Shown here piece after piece: positions 15,661 to 25,284 of a stretch of DNA of 64,000 bases. Positions within the stretch are counted from its first letter, which is position 1. Every line of letters starts with the position of its first letter. Below the pieces are notes generated by a model. The model was not told the DNA's origin. It did no database searches and was given only the letters and a program-made list of their open reading frames with translations. Source of the stretch: Luteococcus sp052116585 (GTDB lineage: Bacteria; Actinomycetota; Actinomycetes; Propionibacteriales; Propionibacteriaceae); contig NZ_JBQKKT010000004.1 of assembly GCF_052116585.1 (NCBI RefSeq), forward strand, positions 172,513 through 236,512. The letters run 5' to 3'. A program made the position numbers and the translations under genes.

Positions 15661-17003
15661 AAGGCGTCCTGCTCGCGTTGCTTGAGGAGGCGACGGTGCA
15701 CCCGCCAGGCCAGCAGGAGCGGGACCAGCGCGAGGGTCCACGCGGCTGGGGCGGCGATCACCACCCCCAGGAATCCGATCCGCTCCACCAGGAAGAGACC
15801 CACCACGCCGCGGGCCACCAGTTCCAGCACCCCCGCGGCCGTGGGGGCGGTGGTGGAGCCGAGCCCCTGGATGCTGTGCCGGATCACGAAGAGCACCGAC
15901 AGGATGGCGTAGAGGGCCGCGTTCACCACCAGGTACTGATGCGCCAGAGCGACGACCTCCGGCTGGTTGGCCCCGACGAAGACCTCGACGAGGCTGGTGC
16001 CGAAGGCGAAGATGAGGGCGCCGAGCACCAGTGACATCCCCACGGAGAGCAGGAGCGCTTGGCGTACACCGTCGAGGATCCTGCGCCACTGCAGTGCACC
16101 GGCATTCTGGGCGACGAAGGTGGCCATGGCGACCCCGGTGCTCATCAGCGGGATGACGGCCATCTGGTCCACCCGCATGGCTGTGGTGAAGGCCGCCACG
16201 GCCGTCGAGCCCAGGCCGTTGATGCCGAACTGTAGCAGGGCGGCACCGATCGCGATGATCGACATCTGGAATCCCAGGGTGAAGCCCTGGCGTGCCGATT
16301 CGCGCAGCTGCACCGGGCCGACGACGAAGTCGGCACGGGTCAGGTGCAGCTCGGGCATCCGCCGCCAGACGAGCACCATGCAGAGCAGCACCGAGACCAA
16401 CTGGGCGAGGACGGTGGCCAACGCCGCCCCTCCGACGCCCATCCCCAGGCCACCGATGAAGGCCAGGACGAGCACGACGTTCAGGACGCTGGCGATGATG
16501 AGGAAGACGAGCGGCGTGGTGCTGTCCCCCAGCGCACGGATCACCGACGAGAGGTAGTTGAAGCCCACGGTGGCCGCGGCACCTCCGAAGAAGACGCGCA
16601 GGAAGGTGGTTGCCTCCGGCACCAGCTCCGCGGGTGTTCCCAGCAGGCGCAGCATCGTCGGCGCGCCAAGGACTCCCACCAGCGTGATGGCCAGCGCCAC
16701 ACCAGTGCTGATGATGACGCCGGCGGCAACGGCCTGGCGCATCTGGCGGAGATCGCCGGCGCCGAAGTGGCGCGAGACGGGAATGGCCATGCCCGCCGAG
16801 CATCCCATCGCGAAGCCCATCAACAGGAACTGCAGGCTGCCCGAGGCACCGACTGCAGCGAGCGCCTGCACGCCGATCAGGCGACCGACGACGATGGTGT
16901 CCACCACCGCATAGGCCTGCTGGAAGACATTGCCCACCAGCAGCGGCAGGGTGAACAGGACGATGAGGCGGATGGGCGAACCGGTGGTCAGGTTCTTGGC
17001 CAT
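15633..17003 (-). CDS. MATE family multidrug exporter
   Basis: A 456-residue integral membrane protein with twelve hydrophobic segments in two related halves. It starts MAKNLTTGSPIRLIVLFTLPLLVGN and contains the MATE-typical FQQAYAVVDTIVVGRLIG of the first half. Members extrude cationic drugs in exchange for Na+ or H+; the substrate is not predictable. A GGAAGG Shine-Dalgarno precedes the ATG by 9 nt, so this mRNA has a leader, unlike many neighbours. Confidence 0.85.
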   Translation of the reverse strand: MAKNLTTGSPIRLIVLFTLPLLVGNVFQQAYAVVDTIVVGRLIGVQALAAVGASGSLQFLLMGFAMGCSAGMAIPVSRHFGAGDLRQMRQAVAAGVIISTGVALAITLVGVLGAPTMLRLLGTPAELVPEATTFLRVFFGGAAATVGFNYLSSVIRALGDSTTPLVFLIIASVLNVVLVLAFIGGLGMGVGGAALATVLAQLVSVLLCMVLVWRRMPELHLTRADFVVGPVQLRESARQGFTLGFQMSIIAIGAALLQFGINGLGSTAVAAFTTAMRVDQMAVIPLMSTGVAMATFVAQNAGALQWRRILDGVRQALLLSVGMSLVLGALIFAFGTSLVEVFVGANQPEVVALAHQYLVVNAALYAILSVLFVIRHSIQGLGSTTAPTAAGVLELVARGVVGLFLVERIGFLGVVIAAPAAWTLALVPLLLAWRVHRRLLKQREQDAFQPQVTPVA

Positions 17004-17084
17004 GCAGCGGGCCTTCCGGGAGTTGGGCGGGGGACGATGCGCCGAGGTGCGATCGTACCCGTCGTGCCAACAGCGACCAGCAGT

Positions 17085-18287
17085 CTATGACGCCCCTGCT
17101 GTGGCCCCGCTGATGCCCCCGTCGCGTTCCACCAGGGTGTCGACGACGGTCGCGATCGCCGCGTCACCGGTGACATTGGTGGCAGTGCCGAAGGAGTCGA
17201 TGGCGATGTAGGTGGCGATCATCAGGCCCACCTGCGCCTCGTTGAAGCCCAGCTGGCTGGTGAGCAGGGCGGTGGCGGTCATGATCGCGCCACCGGGGAC
17301 GCCGGGGGCGGCCACCATCATGATGCCCAGCAGCATGATGAAGCCGACGATGACGCCGGCCTTGATCGGCATTCCGTAGAGGATCATCACGGCCAGGCTG
17401 AAGGAGGTGATCTTGATGGTGGATCCGGCCAGATGGATCGTTGCGCACAGCGGGATCACGAAGGAGGCGACGGGCTCGGAGACACCGGATTTGATGGCCT
17501 GGCGCAGGGTGACGGGGATCGTCGCGGCCGATGATGAGGTGCCCAGCGCGGTGGCATAGGCGGGCATCAGGGTCTTGAGCATGGTCAGCGGGTTGCGGTG
17601 GGCGATGGCGCCGGCGACGCCGTACTGGATCAGCAGCAGGACCATGGTCAGGGCGAAGACCATCACGATCACGCCGAGGAAGGTGGTGATGACCCGCCAG
17701 ACCTCGCCGGCCGCGGTCATGTTCAGGAAGATGCCGAAGATGTAGAGGGGAAGCAGCGGGATGATCGCCTTGACGATCACAAGCTCGACGATCTCCCGGA
17801 ACTCCACCAGGCCGCGACGAATCACGTCGCCCTGCACCACGGTCAGCGCGACGCCCACCACGAAGGCCAGCAGCAGTGCAGACATCACGCCCATCACGGG
17901 CGGCATCTCCACCTTGAAGAAGGGCGCCAGCAACGCGTCCTCCGGGTTCGCCAGGTCCACGACGGTCTTGCCCTCCAACAGCCGCGGAAGCACGGCCATG
18001 GAGACCCCATAGCCCATGAATCCCGCGAACAGCGTGGAGCCGTAGGCCAGCAGGGTGGTCACCGCCAGCCACTTGCCGGCACCACGGCCCAGTTCGGAGA
18101 TGGCCGGCGCGATCAGTCCCAGGATGATCAGCGGGATCACGAATCCGAGGAAATTGCCGAACAGTCCGTTGAAGGTGACGAAGGCGCGCACCAGGAAGGT
18201 CGGGAAGAACTGGCCACAGATGATGCCCAGGACGATGGCGATCAGAATCCGAGAGAGCAGGCCCAGCCGTGCGTGTTCCTTCTTCAT
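17085..18287 (-). CDS. Dicarboxylate/amino acid:cation symporter (DAACS family)
   Basis: A 400-residue glutamate-transporter-fold protein. Motifs of HP1 (ALGTSSSAATIPVTL, serine-rich hairpin), TM7 and HP2 (VPGGAIMTAT, and IDSFGTATNVTGD in TM8) are all present. It should import a dicarboxylate or acidic or neutral amino acid with Na+ or H+. TM8 ends in NVTGDA, with the Asp used for amino-acid recognition, as in serine/threonine or glutamate carriers, but the substrate remains open. TATTCT lies 6 nt before the ATG at 18287. Confidence 0.88.
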   Translation of the reverse strand: MKKEHARLGLLSRILIAIVLGIICGQFFPTFLVRAFVTFNGLFGNFLGFVIPLIILGLIAPAISELGRGAGKWLAVTTLLAYGSTLFAGFMGYGVSMAVLPRLLEGKTVVDLANPEDALLAPFFKVEMPPVMGVMSALLLAFVVGVALTVVQGDVIRRGLVEFREIVELVIVKAIIPLLPLYIFGIFLNMTAAGEVWRVITTFLGVIVMVFALTMVLLLIQYGVAGAIAHRNPLTMLKTLMPAYATALGTSSSAATIPVTLRQAIKSGVSEPVASFVIPLCATIHLAGSTIKITSFSLAVMILYGMPIKAGVIVGFIMLLGIMMVAAPGVPGGAIMTATALLTSQLGFNEAQVGLMIATYIAIDSFGTATNVTGDAAIATVVDTLVERDGGISGATAGAS

Positions 18288-18293
18288 GGACTG

Positions 18294-18299
18294 AGAATA
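18294..18299 (-). promoter_or_regulatory. -10 element of the DAACS symporter gene
   Basis: TATTCT (minus strand), 6 nt before the ATG at 18287. Confidence 0.6.
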
Positions 18300-18345
18300 G
18301 GGCTCCTGTCCCCTCAGGGGAATGGCACCGCCCGCTGGGACCACC

Positions 18346-18351
18346 GATACT
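18346..18351 (+). promoter_or_regulatory. -10 element of the M23 lipoprotein gene
   Basis: GATACT, 6 nt before the ATG at 18358; weaker match than its neighbours. Confidence 0.45.
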
Positions 18352-18357
18352 TGCTCC

Positions 18358-19164
18358 ATGACTCCCGCCGTTCGCACCCTGACCGTGGCCGCCGCCCTCG
18401 GCCTGTTGCTGGCGACGGGGTGTTCGGCATCGACGCAGGTCGCCGAGCCCGCCGCGTCCAGTGAGCTGACGGGCGCGAACGAGCCCACCACCGTGCCCAA
18501 CGAACCGATCGACCGGAGCCAACCCGATCCCTCCAGCTCGGCCCCCACTGCGGACTCCAGCAGTACCGATGTCAGCAGGGCCGATGCCAGTCCGGAACGG
18601 TCCGCGACGGCCACGGGAACCCCTGGCTCGCAGACACCGGGAGGCGGTTCGAGAGCGTGCACCGTGACGAGCACCGAATGGAAGGGCCAGCAGCGGTTCT
18701 GGACCGAGGACGAGTCCTGCTGGACCAGCCCCTGGTATGCCGGCAGCCACCGGGTGATGATCACGTTCGGCTGCAATGGCAGCCCCTGGTACAAGCCGTC
18801 CAGCCTGTGTGGTGGCCGCCACGGCTTCCACCACGGCGTGGACATCGACATGCCGGTGGGTACGCCGGTGACGGCCGGGGTCGCCGGGATCGTCGTGCTG
18901 GCCCCGCCGACCATGGGGGATGCCTACGGCGACAGGCCCGTGGTGGTGCGCTCCATGGGGGTGGACCACGTGCTGGGCCACCTCTCCGAGGTGCGCGTGG
19001 CCGACGGCGAGCAGGTCAACCCGGGGCAGCTCCTCGGACTTTCGGGGATGAGTGGCGCGGAGGAACTCGACGGCCCCCACCTGCACTTCGAGACCCGCCC
19101 TGCCGGCGAGACGGTGGATGCCGCCACCGACCCGTGGACGGCGCTGCAGGCCCGACGAGACTGA
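18358..19164 (+). CDS. M23 family metallopeptidase lipoprotein
   Basis: A 268-residue exported protein: lipoprotein signal with lipobox LATGC (Cys22), a Ser/Thr/Pro-rich linker of about 75 residues, then a LytM/M23 domain. The zinc and catalytic residues are visible in HHGVDIDMP (H-x3-D) and HLHFE (H-x-H). It should cut peptide cross-links in peptidoglycan or regulate an amidase. Upstream, within the domain, are four cysteines around WTEDESCWTSPWY and FGCNGSPWYKPSSLCGG, probably disulfide-bonded. Confidence 0.85.
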   Translation: MTPAVRTLTVAAALGLLLATGCSASTQVAEPAASSELTGANEPTTVPNEPIDRSQPDPSSSAPTADSSSTDVSRADASPERSATATGTPGSQTPGGGSRACTVTSTEWKGQQRFWTEDESCWTSPWYAGSHRVMITFGCNGSPWYKPSSLCGGRHGFHHGVDIDMPVGTPVTAGVAGIVVLAPPTMGDAYGDRPVVVRSMGVDHVLGHLSEVRVADGEQVNPGQLLGLSGMSGAEELDGPHLHFETRPAGETVDAATDPWTALQARRD

Positions 19165-19183
19165 CCCGGCCCCAGGGCGCTCC

Positions 19184-19774
19184 TCAGACGTCGATGCCGG
19201 CGGCGCGCGCCTGTTCGGGCGTGTCCACGTCGGCAAGGACCTGGTCGGGCAGCGAGACCGGCTGGAAGTCCAGGGCACCCAGCACGCGACGGACCGACAG
19301 GTCTCGGGTTGCCGGGGCGGCTTCGAGGGCGGCGAGCAGGGCGTCGGCCCGGTAGCAGGCCGCGAGCCACTGGGGCCAGCCGTGTGAGTCCACCGGGACG
19401 ACCGCCTGGTGGCGGGTCAGGGCCCCCGCCTGAACCTCCCGGAGCAGGCTGTCCACGATGATCTCCACCTGCGGCAGGTCACAGGCAAGCACCAGCACCG
19501 GATCCAGACCGCTGGCCTGCAGGGCGGCGAGCCCGGCGGCGATCCCGGCCACCGGGCCACCGTCGGGCGGGTCCTCCAGGGTCACGACCACGCGCGGGTC
19601 GGACTCGATCCACTCGGCAGCTGGTCCGTCGGGGGCAACCACCGCGATCCGATCCGCGGCCGCACAGGCGTCGACAGCCAGCTGCAGGAGGCTTCTGCCT
19701 GCGACGTGGAGCGCCTGCTTCGGGCGCCGCATCCGCTCCGACCGGCCTCCCGCCAGCACCACCGCAAGAACCAT
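19184..19774 (-). CDS. mobA: Molybdenum cofactor guanylyltransferase
   Basis: A 196-residue nucleotidyltransferase of the MobA family. It begins VLAVVLAGGRSERMRRPKQAL, the LAGGxSxRMGxxK nucleotide-binding signature (with R in place of G), and has the metal-binding segment VLACDLPQV and later DVDTPEQ. It should attach GMP to molybdopterin to form the bis-MGD that NarG needs. Its position directly before, and divergent from, narG supports this rather than a MocA/CoxL-type cytidylyltransferase. An AG-rich GGAGGGG precedes the ATG. Confidence 0.85.
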   Translation of the reverse strand: MVLAVVLAGGRSERMRRPKQALHVAGRSLLQLAVDACAAADRIAVVAPDGPAAEWIESDPRVVVTLEDPPDGGPVAGIAAGLAALQASGLDPVLVLACDLPQVEIIVDSLLREVQAGALTRHQAVVPVDSHGWPQWLAACYRADALLAALEAAPATRDLSVRRVLGALDFQPVSLPDQVLADVDTPEQARAAGIDV

Positions 19775-19800
19775 CCTCCACCCCTCCTGCTCATCAGGAG

Positions 19801-19851
19801 TTCAACCACAGATTGCTCATTTCCCCTTGCCACAACCCAGACATGGTTGAA
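19801..19851. promoter_or_regulatory. Inverted repeat in the mobA-narG intergenic region
   Basis: TTCAACCA (19801-19808) and its complement TGGTTGAA (19844-19851) lie 35 nt apart, about four helical turns centre to centre. This may be a pair of operator half-sites for nar regulation. No clear FNR box (TTGAT-N4-ATCAA) was found. Confidence 0.35.
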
Positions 19852-19875
19852 ATCTCTGCTTTTGCCACAAAAATA

Positions 19876-19899
19876 CCGGGGCAACTTCAAATGCCCCGG
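19876..19899 (+). other. Hairpin in the narG leader
   Basis: CCGGGGCA and TGCCCCGG form a perfect 8-bp stem with an 8-nt loop (ACTTCAAA), ending 22 bases before the narG ATG. It could influence translation start or transcript stability. Confidence 0.5.
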
Positions 19900-19921
19900 G
19901 GCGACATGCTTGGATGATGCC

Positions 19922-22900
19922 ATGACTGACACCGCGCGCACCGATGGGGCGGCGTCCAACGCCCTGTTGAAGTTCGGACGTTTCTTCACCAAGTGGGACG
20001 AGACGGAGGACGGTCGAGCCGTCTTCCGCCAGGGCGGACGCCAGGGCGACGTCTTCTATCGCGACCGCTGGAGCCACGACAAGGTGGTCCGCTCCACCCA
20101 CGGCGTGAACTGCACCGGATCGTGCTCCTGGAAGGTCTACGTCAAGGACGGGATCATCACCTGGGAGTCGCAGCAGACCGACTACCCCACAACCGGCGCC
20201 GACCGCCCGGAGTACGAGCCTCGCGGCTGCCCGCGTGGCGCGGCCTTCAGCTGGTACACCTACTCCCCCACCCGGGTCCGCTACCCGTACGCGCGCGCGT
20301 CACTGGTGGAGATGTACCGCGAGGCCAAGAACCGCCTGGGCGATCCCGTCGCGGCCTTCCGCGACGTCAGCACTGACCCCGAGAAGCGTCGTCGCTACCA
20401 GAACGGCCGCGGCAAGGGCGGTCTGGTGCGCATCAGCTGGGAGGAGGCCCTGGAGATCTCGGCCGCCAGCTATGTGAACACCATCAAGAACTACGGCCCG
20501 GACCGCCTGGTCTCCTTCAGCCCCATTCCCGCCATGAGCCAGGTCAGTCATGCCATCGGCACCCGCTTCACGCACCTGCTCGGCGGCGCGATGACCTCCT
20601 TCTACGACTGGTATGCAGACCTGCCAGTGGCCAGTCCGCAGGTCTTCGGCGACCAGACGGACGTGCCCGAATCGGGCGACTGGTGGGACTCCACCTATCT
20701 GATGATGTGGGGCTCGAATGTCCCACTCACCCGCACCCCCGACGCGCACTGGATGGCCGAGGTGCGCTACCGCGGCACCAAGGTCATCACGGTGGCCCCC
20801 GACTATGCCGACAATGTCAAGTTCGCCGACGAGTGGGTGCCCGCGCAGGCCGGCACCGACGCCGCGCTCGCGATGGCCATGGGGCACGTGATGCTCAAGG
20901 AGAACTACGTCGATCGTCAGGTGCCCTTCTTCACCGACTACGTGAAGAAGTACACGGACCTGTCGATGCTGGTCCGTCTCGAGGAGCACCCGGACGGTCA
21001 CGGCCTCACGGCCTCGAAGTTCCTCGTCGCCTCCGACCTCGCCGAACACGCAGGACAGGCCGACGCCGCCTTCAAGACCGTCGTCTGGGACGCCGCCTCC
21101 GGACGCACCGTCGTGCCCAAGGGCTCGCTCGGCTTCCGCCACAACGCCGAGGACGAGGGCAAGTGGAACCTCAACCTGGACGGCATCGAGCCGGCGCTGT
21201 CGGTCCAGGACGTGCCGGGCGCCCAGGGCGTCGAGCTGGCACTGCCCTGCTTCGAGGATCCCCGCGGCGAGGGTTCGATCATCCGCCGTGGCGTGCCCAC
21301 CATCGAGATCGAGGGCCAGCGCTACTGCACGGTGCTGGACCTGATGCTCGCCCAGTACGGAGTGGAGCGCGAGGGCCTGCCCGGCCAATGGCCCACCGGC
21401 TACGACGACGTCAACAGCCCCTACACCCCTGCCTGGCAGGCGGAGATCACCGCCGTGCCGGCCGAGCAGTGCATCCGGATCGCCCGCGAGTTCGCGAAGA
21501 ATTCCGAGGAGTCCCAGGGCCGGACCATGATCATCATCGGCGCCGGCATCTGCCACTGGTACCACGCCGATGCCACCTACCGGGCGATCATGGCCCTGCT
21601 GATGTTGACCGGCTGCATCGGCCGCAATGGCGGTGGCTGGGCGCACTACGTCGGCCAGGAGAAGTGCCGCCCCATGACGGGCTGGTTCAACATGGCCAAT
21701 GCCCTGGACTGGAGCCGCCCGCCGCGCACCATGATCGGCACGGGCTACTGGTACATGCACACCGACCAGTGGCGCACCGACGGTTTCAGCGCCGATGCGA
21801 TCACCTCGCCCCTGAGCACGGGCCATCTGGACGGCCTGCACGCCGCCGACGCGCTGGCCACCGCCAACCGGCTGGGCTGGATGCCCTTCTACCCGCAGTT
21901 CAATCGCAACCCACTGGACCTGGCCGACGAGGCGCAGGCCGCCGTGGACCGTGGCGAGGCCGCCACCGTCCAGGAATGGGTGGCGCGGGAGCTCAAGGAG
22001 GGGCGCCTGAAGAGTGCGATCGAGGACGTCGACGCGCCGGAGAACTGGCCCCGCAACCTGATCCTGTGGCGATCCAACCTGTTCGGCAGCTCCGCCAAGG
22101 GCGAGGAGTACTTCCTCAAGCACCTGCTGGGCACCCACAACAATGTGATGGAGAACGGGCACGGAGCCGAGCACCGCCCCAAGGACATCACCTGGCGCGA
22201 CGAGGCCCCCCAGGGCAAGCTCGACCTGCTGATCACCAGCGACTTCCGGATGACCAGCTCCACCCTGCTGAGTGACCTCGTCTTCCCGGCCGCCACCTGG
22301 TACGAGAAGTACGACATCTCCTCGACGGACATGCACCCCTATGTGCACGCCTTCACCCCGGCCATCGACCCGCCGTGGGAGGCCAGGAGCGACTTCGAGA
22401 CCTTCAAGGCGCTTGCCACCGCGATCAGCCGGATGGCCAAGGGCCGGCTGGACACCCGCAAGGATCTCGTCGCCGTCCCGATGCAGCACGACACCCCCGG
22501 CGAGCTCGCACAGCCCGGCGGCCACGTGCCGGACTGGAAGGGCACGGACCTGCCGGCCATCCCCGGCAAGAACCTGCCGAACCTGATGGTCGTCGAGCGT
22601 GACTACACCGCCATCGTGGACAAGCTGTGCAGCGTCGGTCCGCTCGCGGACCGGCTGGGCTTCACCACCAAGAACGTCACCTTCGACGTCTCGCACGCGG
22701 TGGACCGGCTGGCGCAGCTGCACGGTGTCTTCAATTCCGGCCCCGCGGAGGGCCGCCCGGCCATCGACACCGACGCCCGGATGGCCGAGGCCATCCTGAC
22801 CTTCTCCGGCACGACGAACGGCGAGCTCGCCACCCAGGGCTTCAAGACCCTGGAGAAGCGCACCGGCGTGAAGCTGGCGGACCTCAGCGAGGGCTCCGAG

Positions 22901-23632
22901 GAGAAGATCATCTCCTTCGTGCAGACCCAGCAGGCCCCGCAGCCGGTGATCACTTCCCCGGAATGGTCCGGTTCGGAAACCGGTGGCCGACGCTATGCGG
23001 CGTTCACCATCAACACCGAGCGGATGAAGCCGTGGCACACGCTCAGCGGCCGCATGCACTTCTTCCTGGACCACGACTGGATGATCGATGCCGGTGAGCA
23101 ACTGCCCATCTACCGTCCACCGCTGAACATGGCACGCGCCTACGGCGAGCCCGAGATCGGCGAACGCGGCGAGAAGGCGATCACGCTGCGCTACCTGACG
23201 GTGCACAACAAGTGGTCGATCCACTCCGAGTACCAGGACAACCTGTTCATGCTCTCGCTGGGACGCGGCGGCCCCCAGGCCTGGCTCAGCGTCGAGGATG
23301 CGCAGTCGATCGACGTCAAGGACAACGACTGGGTGGAGTGCACCAATGCCAACGGCGTCTTCGTCGCCCGCGCGGTGGTCACCCACAAGCTGCCCGCCGG
23401 CATCGCCTACGTGCAGCACGCGCAGGAACGCACCATCGACGTCCCCAAGTCGGAGGCCACCGGACGCCGAGGCGGCATCCACAACTCCGTCACGCGAATC
23501 CTGTTCAAGCCGACCCATCTGATCGGTGGTTACGCCCACCAGGCCTATGCCTTCAACTACATCGGCCCCACCGGCGTCAACCGAGACATCATCTCCACCA
23601 TCCGCAAGCGCTCCCAGGAGGTCCAGTACTGA
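19922..23632 (+). CDS. narG: Respiratory nitrate reductase alpha subunit
   Basis: A 1236-residue catalytic subunit of the membrane-bound, cytoplasm-facing nitrate reductase. The FS0 4Fe-4S ligands H60, C64, C68 and C103 lie in STHGVNCTGSCSW and PRGCPRGA. Large molybdopterin-oxidoreductase and molybdopterin-dinucleotide-binding domains follow, with motifs such as YDWYADLPVASPQVFGDQTD. Length matches E. coli NarG. It transfers electrons from the NarH clusters to nitrate at a bis-MGD molybdenum centre. narG, narH, narJ and narI overlap end to start, so they form one coupled operon. Confidence 0.96.
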   Translation: MTDTARTDGAASNALLKFGRFFTKWDETEDGRAVFRQGGRQGDVFYRDRWSHDKVVRSTHGVNCTGSCSWKVYVKDGIITWESQQTDYPTTGADRPEYEPRGCPRGAAFSWYTYSPTRVRYPYARASLVEMYREAKNRLGDPVAAFRDVSTDPEKRRRYQNGRGKGGLVRISWEEALEISAASYVNTIKNYGPDRLVSFSPIPAMSQVSHAIGTRFTHLLGGAMTSFYDWYADLPVASPQVFGDQTDVPESGDWWDSTYLMMWGSNVPLTRTPDAHWMAEVRYRGTKVITVAPDYADNVKFADEWVPAQAGTDAALAMAMGHVMLKENYVDRQVPFFTDYVKKYTDLSMLVRLEEHPDGHGLTASKFLVASDLAEHAGQADAAFKTVVWDAASGRTVVPKGSLGFRHNAEDEGKWNLNLDGIEPALSVQDVPGAQGVELALPCFEDPRGEGSIIRRGVPTIEIEGQRYCTVLDLMLAQYGVEREGLPGQWPTGYDDVNSPYTPAWQAEITAVPAEQCIRIAREFAKNSEESQGRTMIIIGAGICHWYHADATYRAIMALLMLTGCIGRNGGGWAHYVGQEKCRPMTGWFNMANALDWSRPPRTMIGTGYWYMHTDQWRTDGFSADAITSPLSTGHLDGLHAADALATANRLGWMPFYPQFNRNPLDLADEAQAAVDRGEAATVQEWVARELKEGRLKSAIEDVDAPENWPRNLILWRSNLFGSSAKGEEYFLKHLLGTHNNVMENGHGAEHRPKDITWRDEAPQGKLDLLITSDFRMTSSTLLSDLVFPAATWYEKYDISSTDMHPYVHAFTPAIDPPWEARSDFETFKALATAISRMAKGRLDTRKDLVAVPMQHDTPGELAQPGGHVPDWKGTDLPAIPGKNLPNLMVVERDYTAIVDKLCSVGPLADRLGFTTKNVTFDVSHAVDRLAQLHGVFNSGPAEGRPAIDTDARMAEAILTFSGTTNGELATQGFKTLEKRTGVKLADLSEGSEEKIISFVQTQQAPQPVITSPEWSGSETGGRRYAAFTINTERMKPWHTLSGRMHFFLDHDWMIDAGEQLPIYRPPLNMARAYGEPEIGERGEKAITLRYLTVHNKWSIHSEYQDNLFMLSLGRGGPQAWLSVEDAQSIDVKDNDWVECTNANGVFVARAVVTHKLPAGIAYVQHAQERTIDVPKSEATGRRGGIHNSVTRILFKPTHLIGGYAHQAYAFNYIGPTGVNRDIISTIRKRSQEVQY

Positions 23633-25284
23633 TGCGAGTCATGGCACAGGTCGCGATGGTGATGAACCTCGACAAGTGCATCGGCTGCCACACCTGTTCG
23701 GTCACCTGCAAGCAGGCATGGACCAACCGGGCCGGCACCGAGTACGTCTGGTTCAACAATGTCGAGACACGCCCCGGGCAGGGCTATCCCCGTCGTTACG
23801 AGGACCAGGAGAAGTGGCAGGGCGGCTGGGTCCGCACCGCCACCGGTGGCCTCAAGCTGCGCTCCGGTGGTCGTTTCAAGAAGCTGCTGAGCATCTTCGC
23901 CAGCCCGGTGCAGCCGGGTCTGGAGGACTACTACGAGCCGTGGACCTACGACTACGAGACCCTCACCAATGCCCCGCTGGGCGACGACTTCCCGGTGGCG
24001 CGCCCCAAGAGCCTGCTGACCGGCAAGGACACCAAGATCACCTACTCGGCCAACTGGGACGACGCCCTGGGCGGCACCCACGAATCCGGCCACGAGGACC
24101 CGGTGGTCCAGAAGCTGCGCCAGGAGAGCCAGGACAAGATCAAGTTCGAGTACGAGAAGAGCTTCATGTTCTTCGTGCCTCGCATCTGTGAGCACTGCCT
24201 GAACCCGTCCTGCATGGCCTCCTGCCCCTCCGGCGCGATCTACAAGCGCTCCGAGGACGGCATCGTGCTGGTCGACCAGGACGCCTGCCGCGGCTGGCGC
24301 CAGTGCATCACCGGCTGCCCGTACAAGAAGATCTACTTCAACCACCGCTCCGGCAAGGCCGAGAAGTGCACCTTCTGCTACCCGCGACTCGAGGCCGGCA
24401 TCCCGACGGTGTGCTCCGAGACCTGTGTGGGGCGCCTGCGCTACATCGGCATCATCCTCTACGACGCCGATGCCGTCACCAAGGCAGCCGCCACCAAGGA
24501 TGACCAGGACCTGTACCAGGCCCAGCTCGACGTGATGCTGGATCCGCACGACCCGCAGGTGCTGGCCGAGGCCCGCAAGTCCGGCATTCCGTCGGACTGG
24601 ATCGCCGCGGCGCAGAAGTCCCCGGTCTACGCGCTGATCAAGCACTTCAAGGTCGCACTGCCGCTGCACCCGGAATACCGCACCATGCCGATGGTCTGGT
24701 ACATCCCGCCGCTGTCCCCCGTCGTCGACCTGCTGCGAGAGCAGGGGCACGACGCCGAGGCCCCCGGCAACCTGTTCGGCGCCATCGACGCGCTGCGCAT
24801 CCCGGTGGAATACCTCGCCGAGCTGTTCACCGCCGGCGACACCCAGGTGGTCACCGAGGTGCTGCAGAAGCTCGCCGCGATGCGCTCCTACATGCGCGGC
24901 GTGACCCTGCACAATGAGCGTGACCCGGAGCTGGCTGCCGCGGTGGGCCTGACCCCCGAGGCCATGGAGCAGATGTACCGCCTGCTCGCCATCGCGAAGT
25001 ACGACGAGCGCTATGTCATCCCCAAGGCCCACATCGAACAGGCCCACAACCTGGAGGAGATGGGCTGCTCGCTCGACTTCGAGGACGGCCCGGGCATGGG
25101 CGAGGAGGGCCCCTTCGGGGGCGGTTCGCGCGGCCCGGTCCCGGTGGCGATCGAGACCTACCAGTCGATCAAGGCACGCCAGGCGGCTGCCGAGGCCGAC
25201 GTCGCGCCGCCGCCGCTGACCCCCTCGGCCGACGGCCTCAAGGGCGTGGACTTCTCCAAGTTCGACGAGGATCCGCCGCGATGA
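23632..25284 (+). CDS. narH: Respiratory nitrate reductase beta subunit
   Basis: A 550-residue iron-sulfur subunit carrying three 4Fe-4S clusters and one 3Fe-4S cluster. The first cysteine group is CIGCHTCSVTC (C16, C19, C22, C26). The later groups are CEHCLNPSCMASCP, CRGWRQCITGCP and CTFCYPR with CSETC. The Trp in CRGWRQC is the usual replacement that makes one cluster 3Fe-4S. The ATG overlaps the narG stop by one base (TGATG), with an AGGAGG Shine-Dalgarno before it. Confidence 0.96.
   Translation: MRVMAQVAMVMNLDKCIGCHTCSVTCKQAWTNRAGTEYVWFNNVETRPGQGYPRRYEDQEKWQGGWVRTATGGLKLRSGGRFKKLLSIFASPVQPGLEDYYEPWTYDYETLTNAPLGDDFPVARPKSLLTGKDTKITYSANWDDALGGTHESGHEDPVVQKLRQESQDKIKFEYEKSFMFFVPRICEHCLNPSCMASCPSGAIYKRSEDGIVLVDQDACRGWRQCITGCPYKKIYFNHRSGKAEKCTFCYPRLEAGIPTVCSETCVGRLRYIGIILYDADAVTKAAATKDDQDLYQAQLDVMLDPHDPQVLAEARKSGIPSDWIAAAQKSPVYALIKHFKVALPLHPEYRTMPMVWYIPPLSPVVDLLREQGHDAEAPGNLFGAIDALRIPVEYLAELFTAGDTQVVTEVLQKLAAMRSYMRGVTLHNERDPELAAAVGLTPEAMEQMYRLLAIAKYDERYVIPKAHIEQAHNLEEMGCSLDFEDGPGMGEEGPFGGGSRGPVPVAIETYQSIKARQAAAEADVAPPPLTPSADGLKGVDFSKFDEDPPR

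Noticed and set aside
18358..19164. ydaO-type c-di-AMP riboswitch before the M23 peptidase
   Set aside because: The gene has a predicted -10 only 6 nt before its start and just 70 bases to the divergent gene, leaving no room for a leader RNA.
19801..19921. FNR/ANR box ahead of narG
   Set aside because: No TTGAT-N4-ATCAA or close variant is present; TGGTTGAA alone is only a half-site resemblance.
20300..23539. Very long open frame antisense to narG
   Set aside because: High-GC genes leave long open frames on the opposite strand. The composition is rich in His, Gly, Arg and Val with no domain, while the plus strand encodes a complete NarG.
23632..23640. Frameshift or fusion at the narG-narH junction
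   Set aside because: TGATG is an ordinary stop/start overlap with a good AGGAGG site; both proteins are full length.
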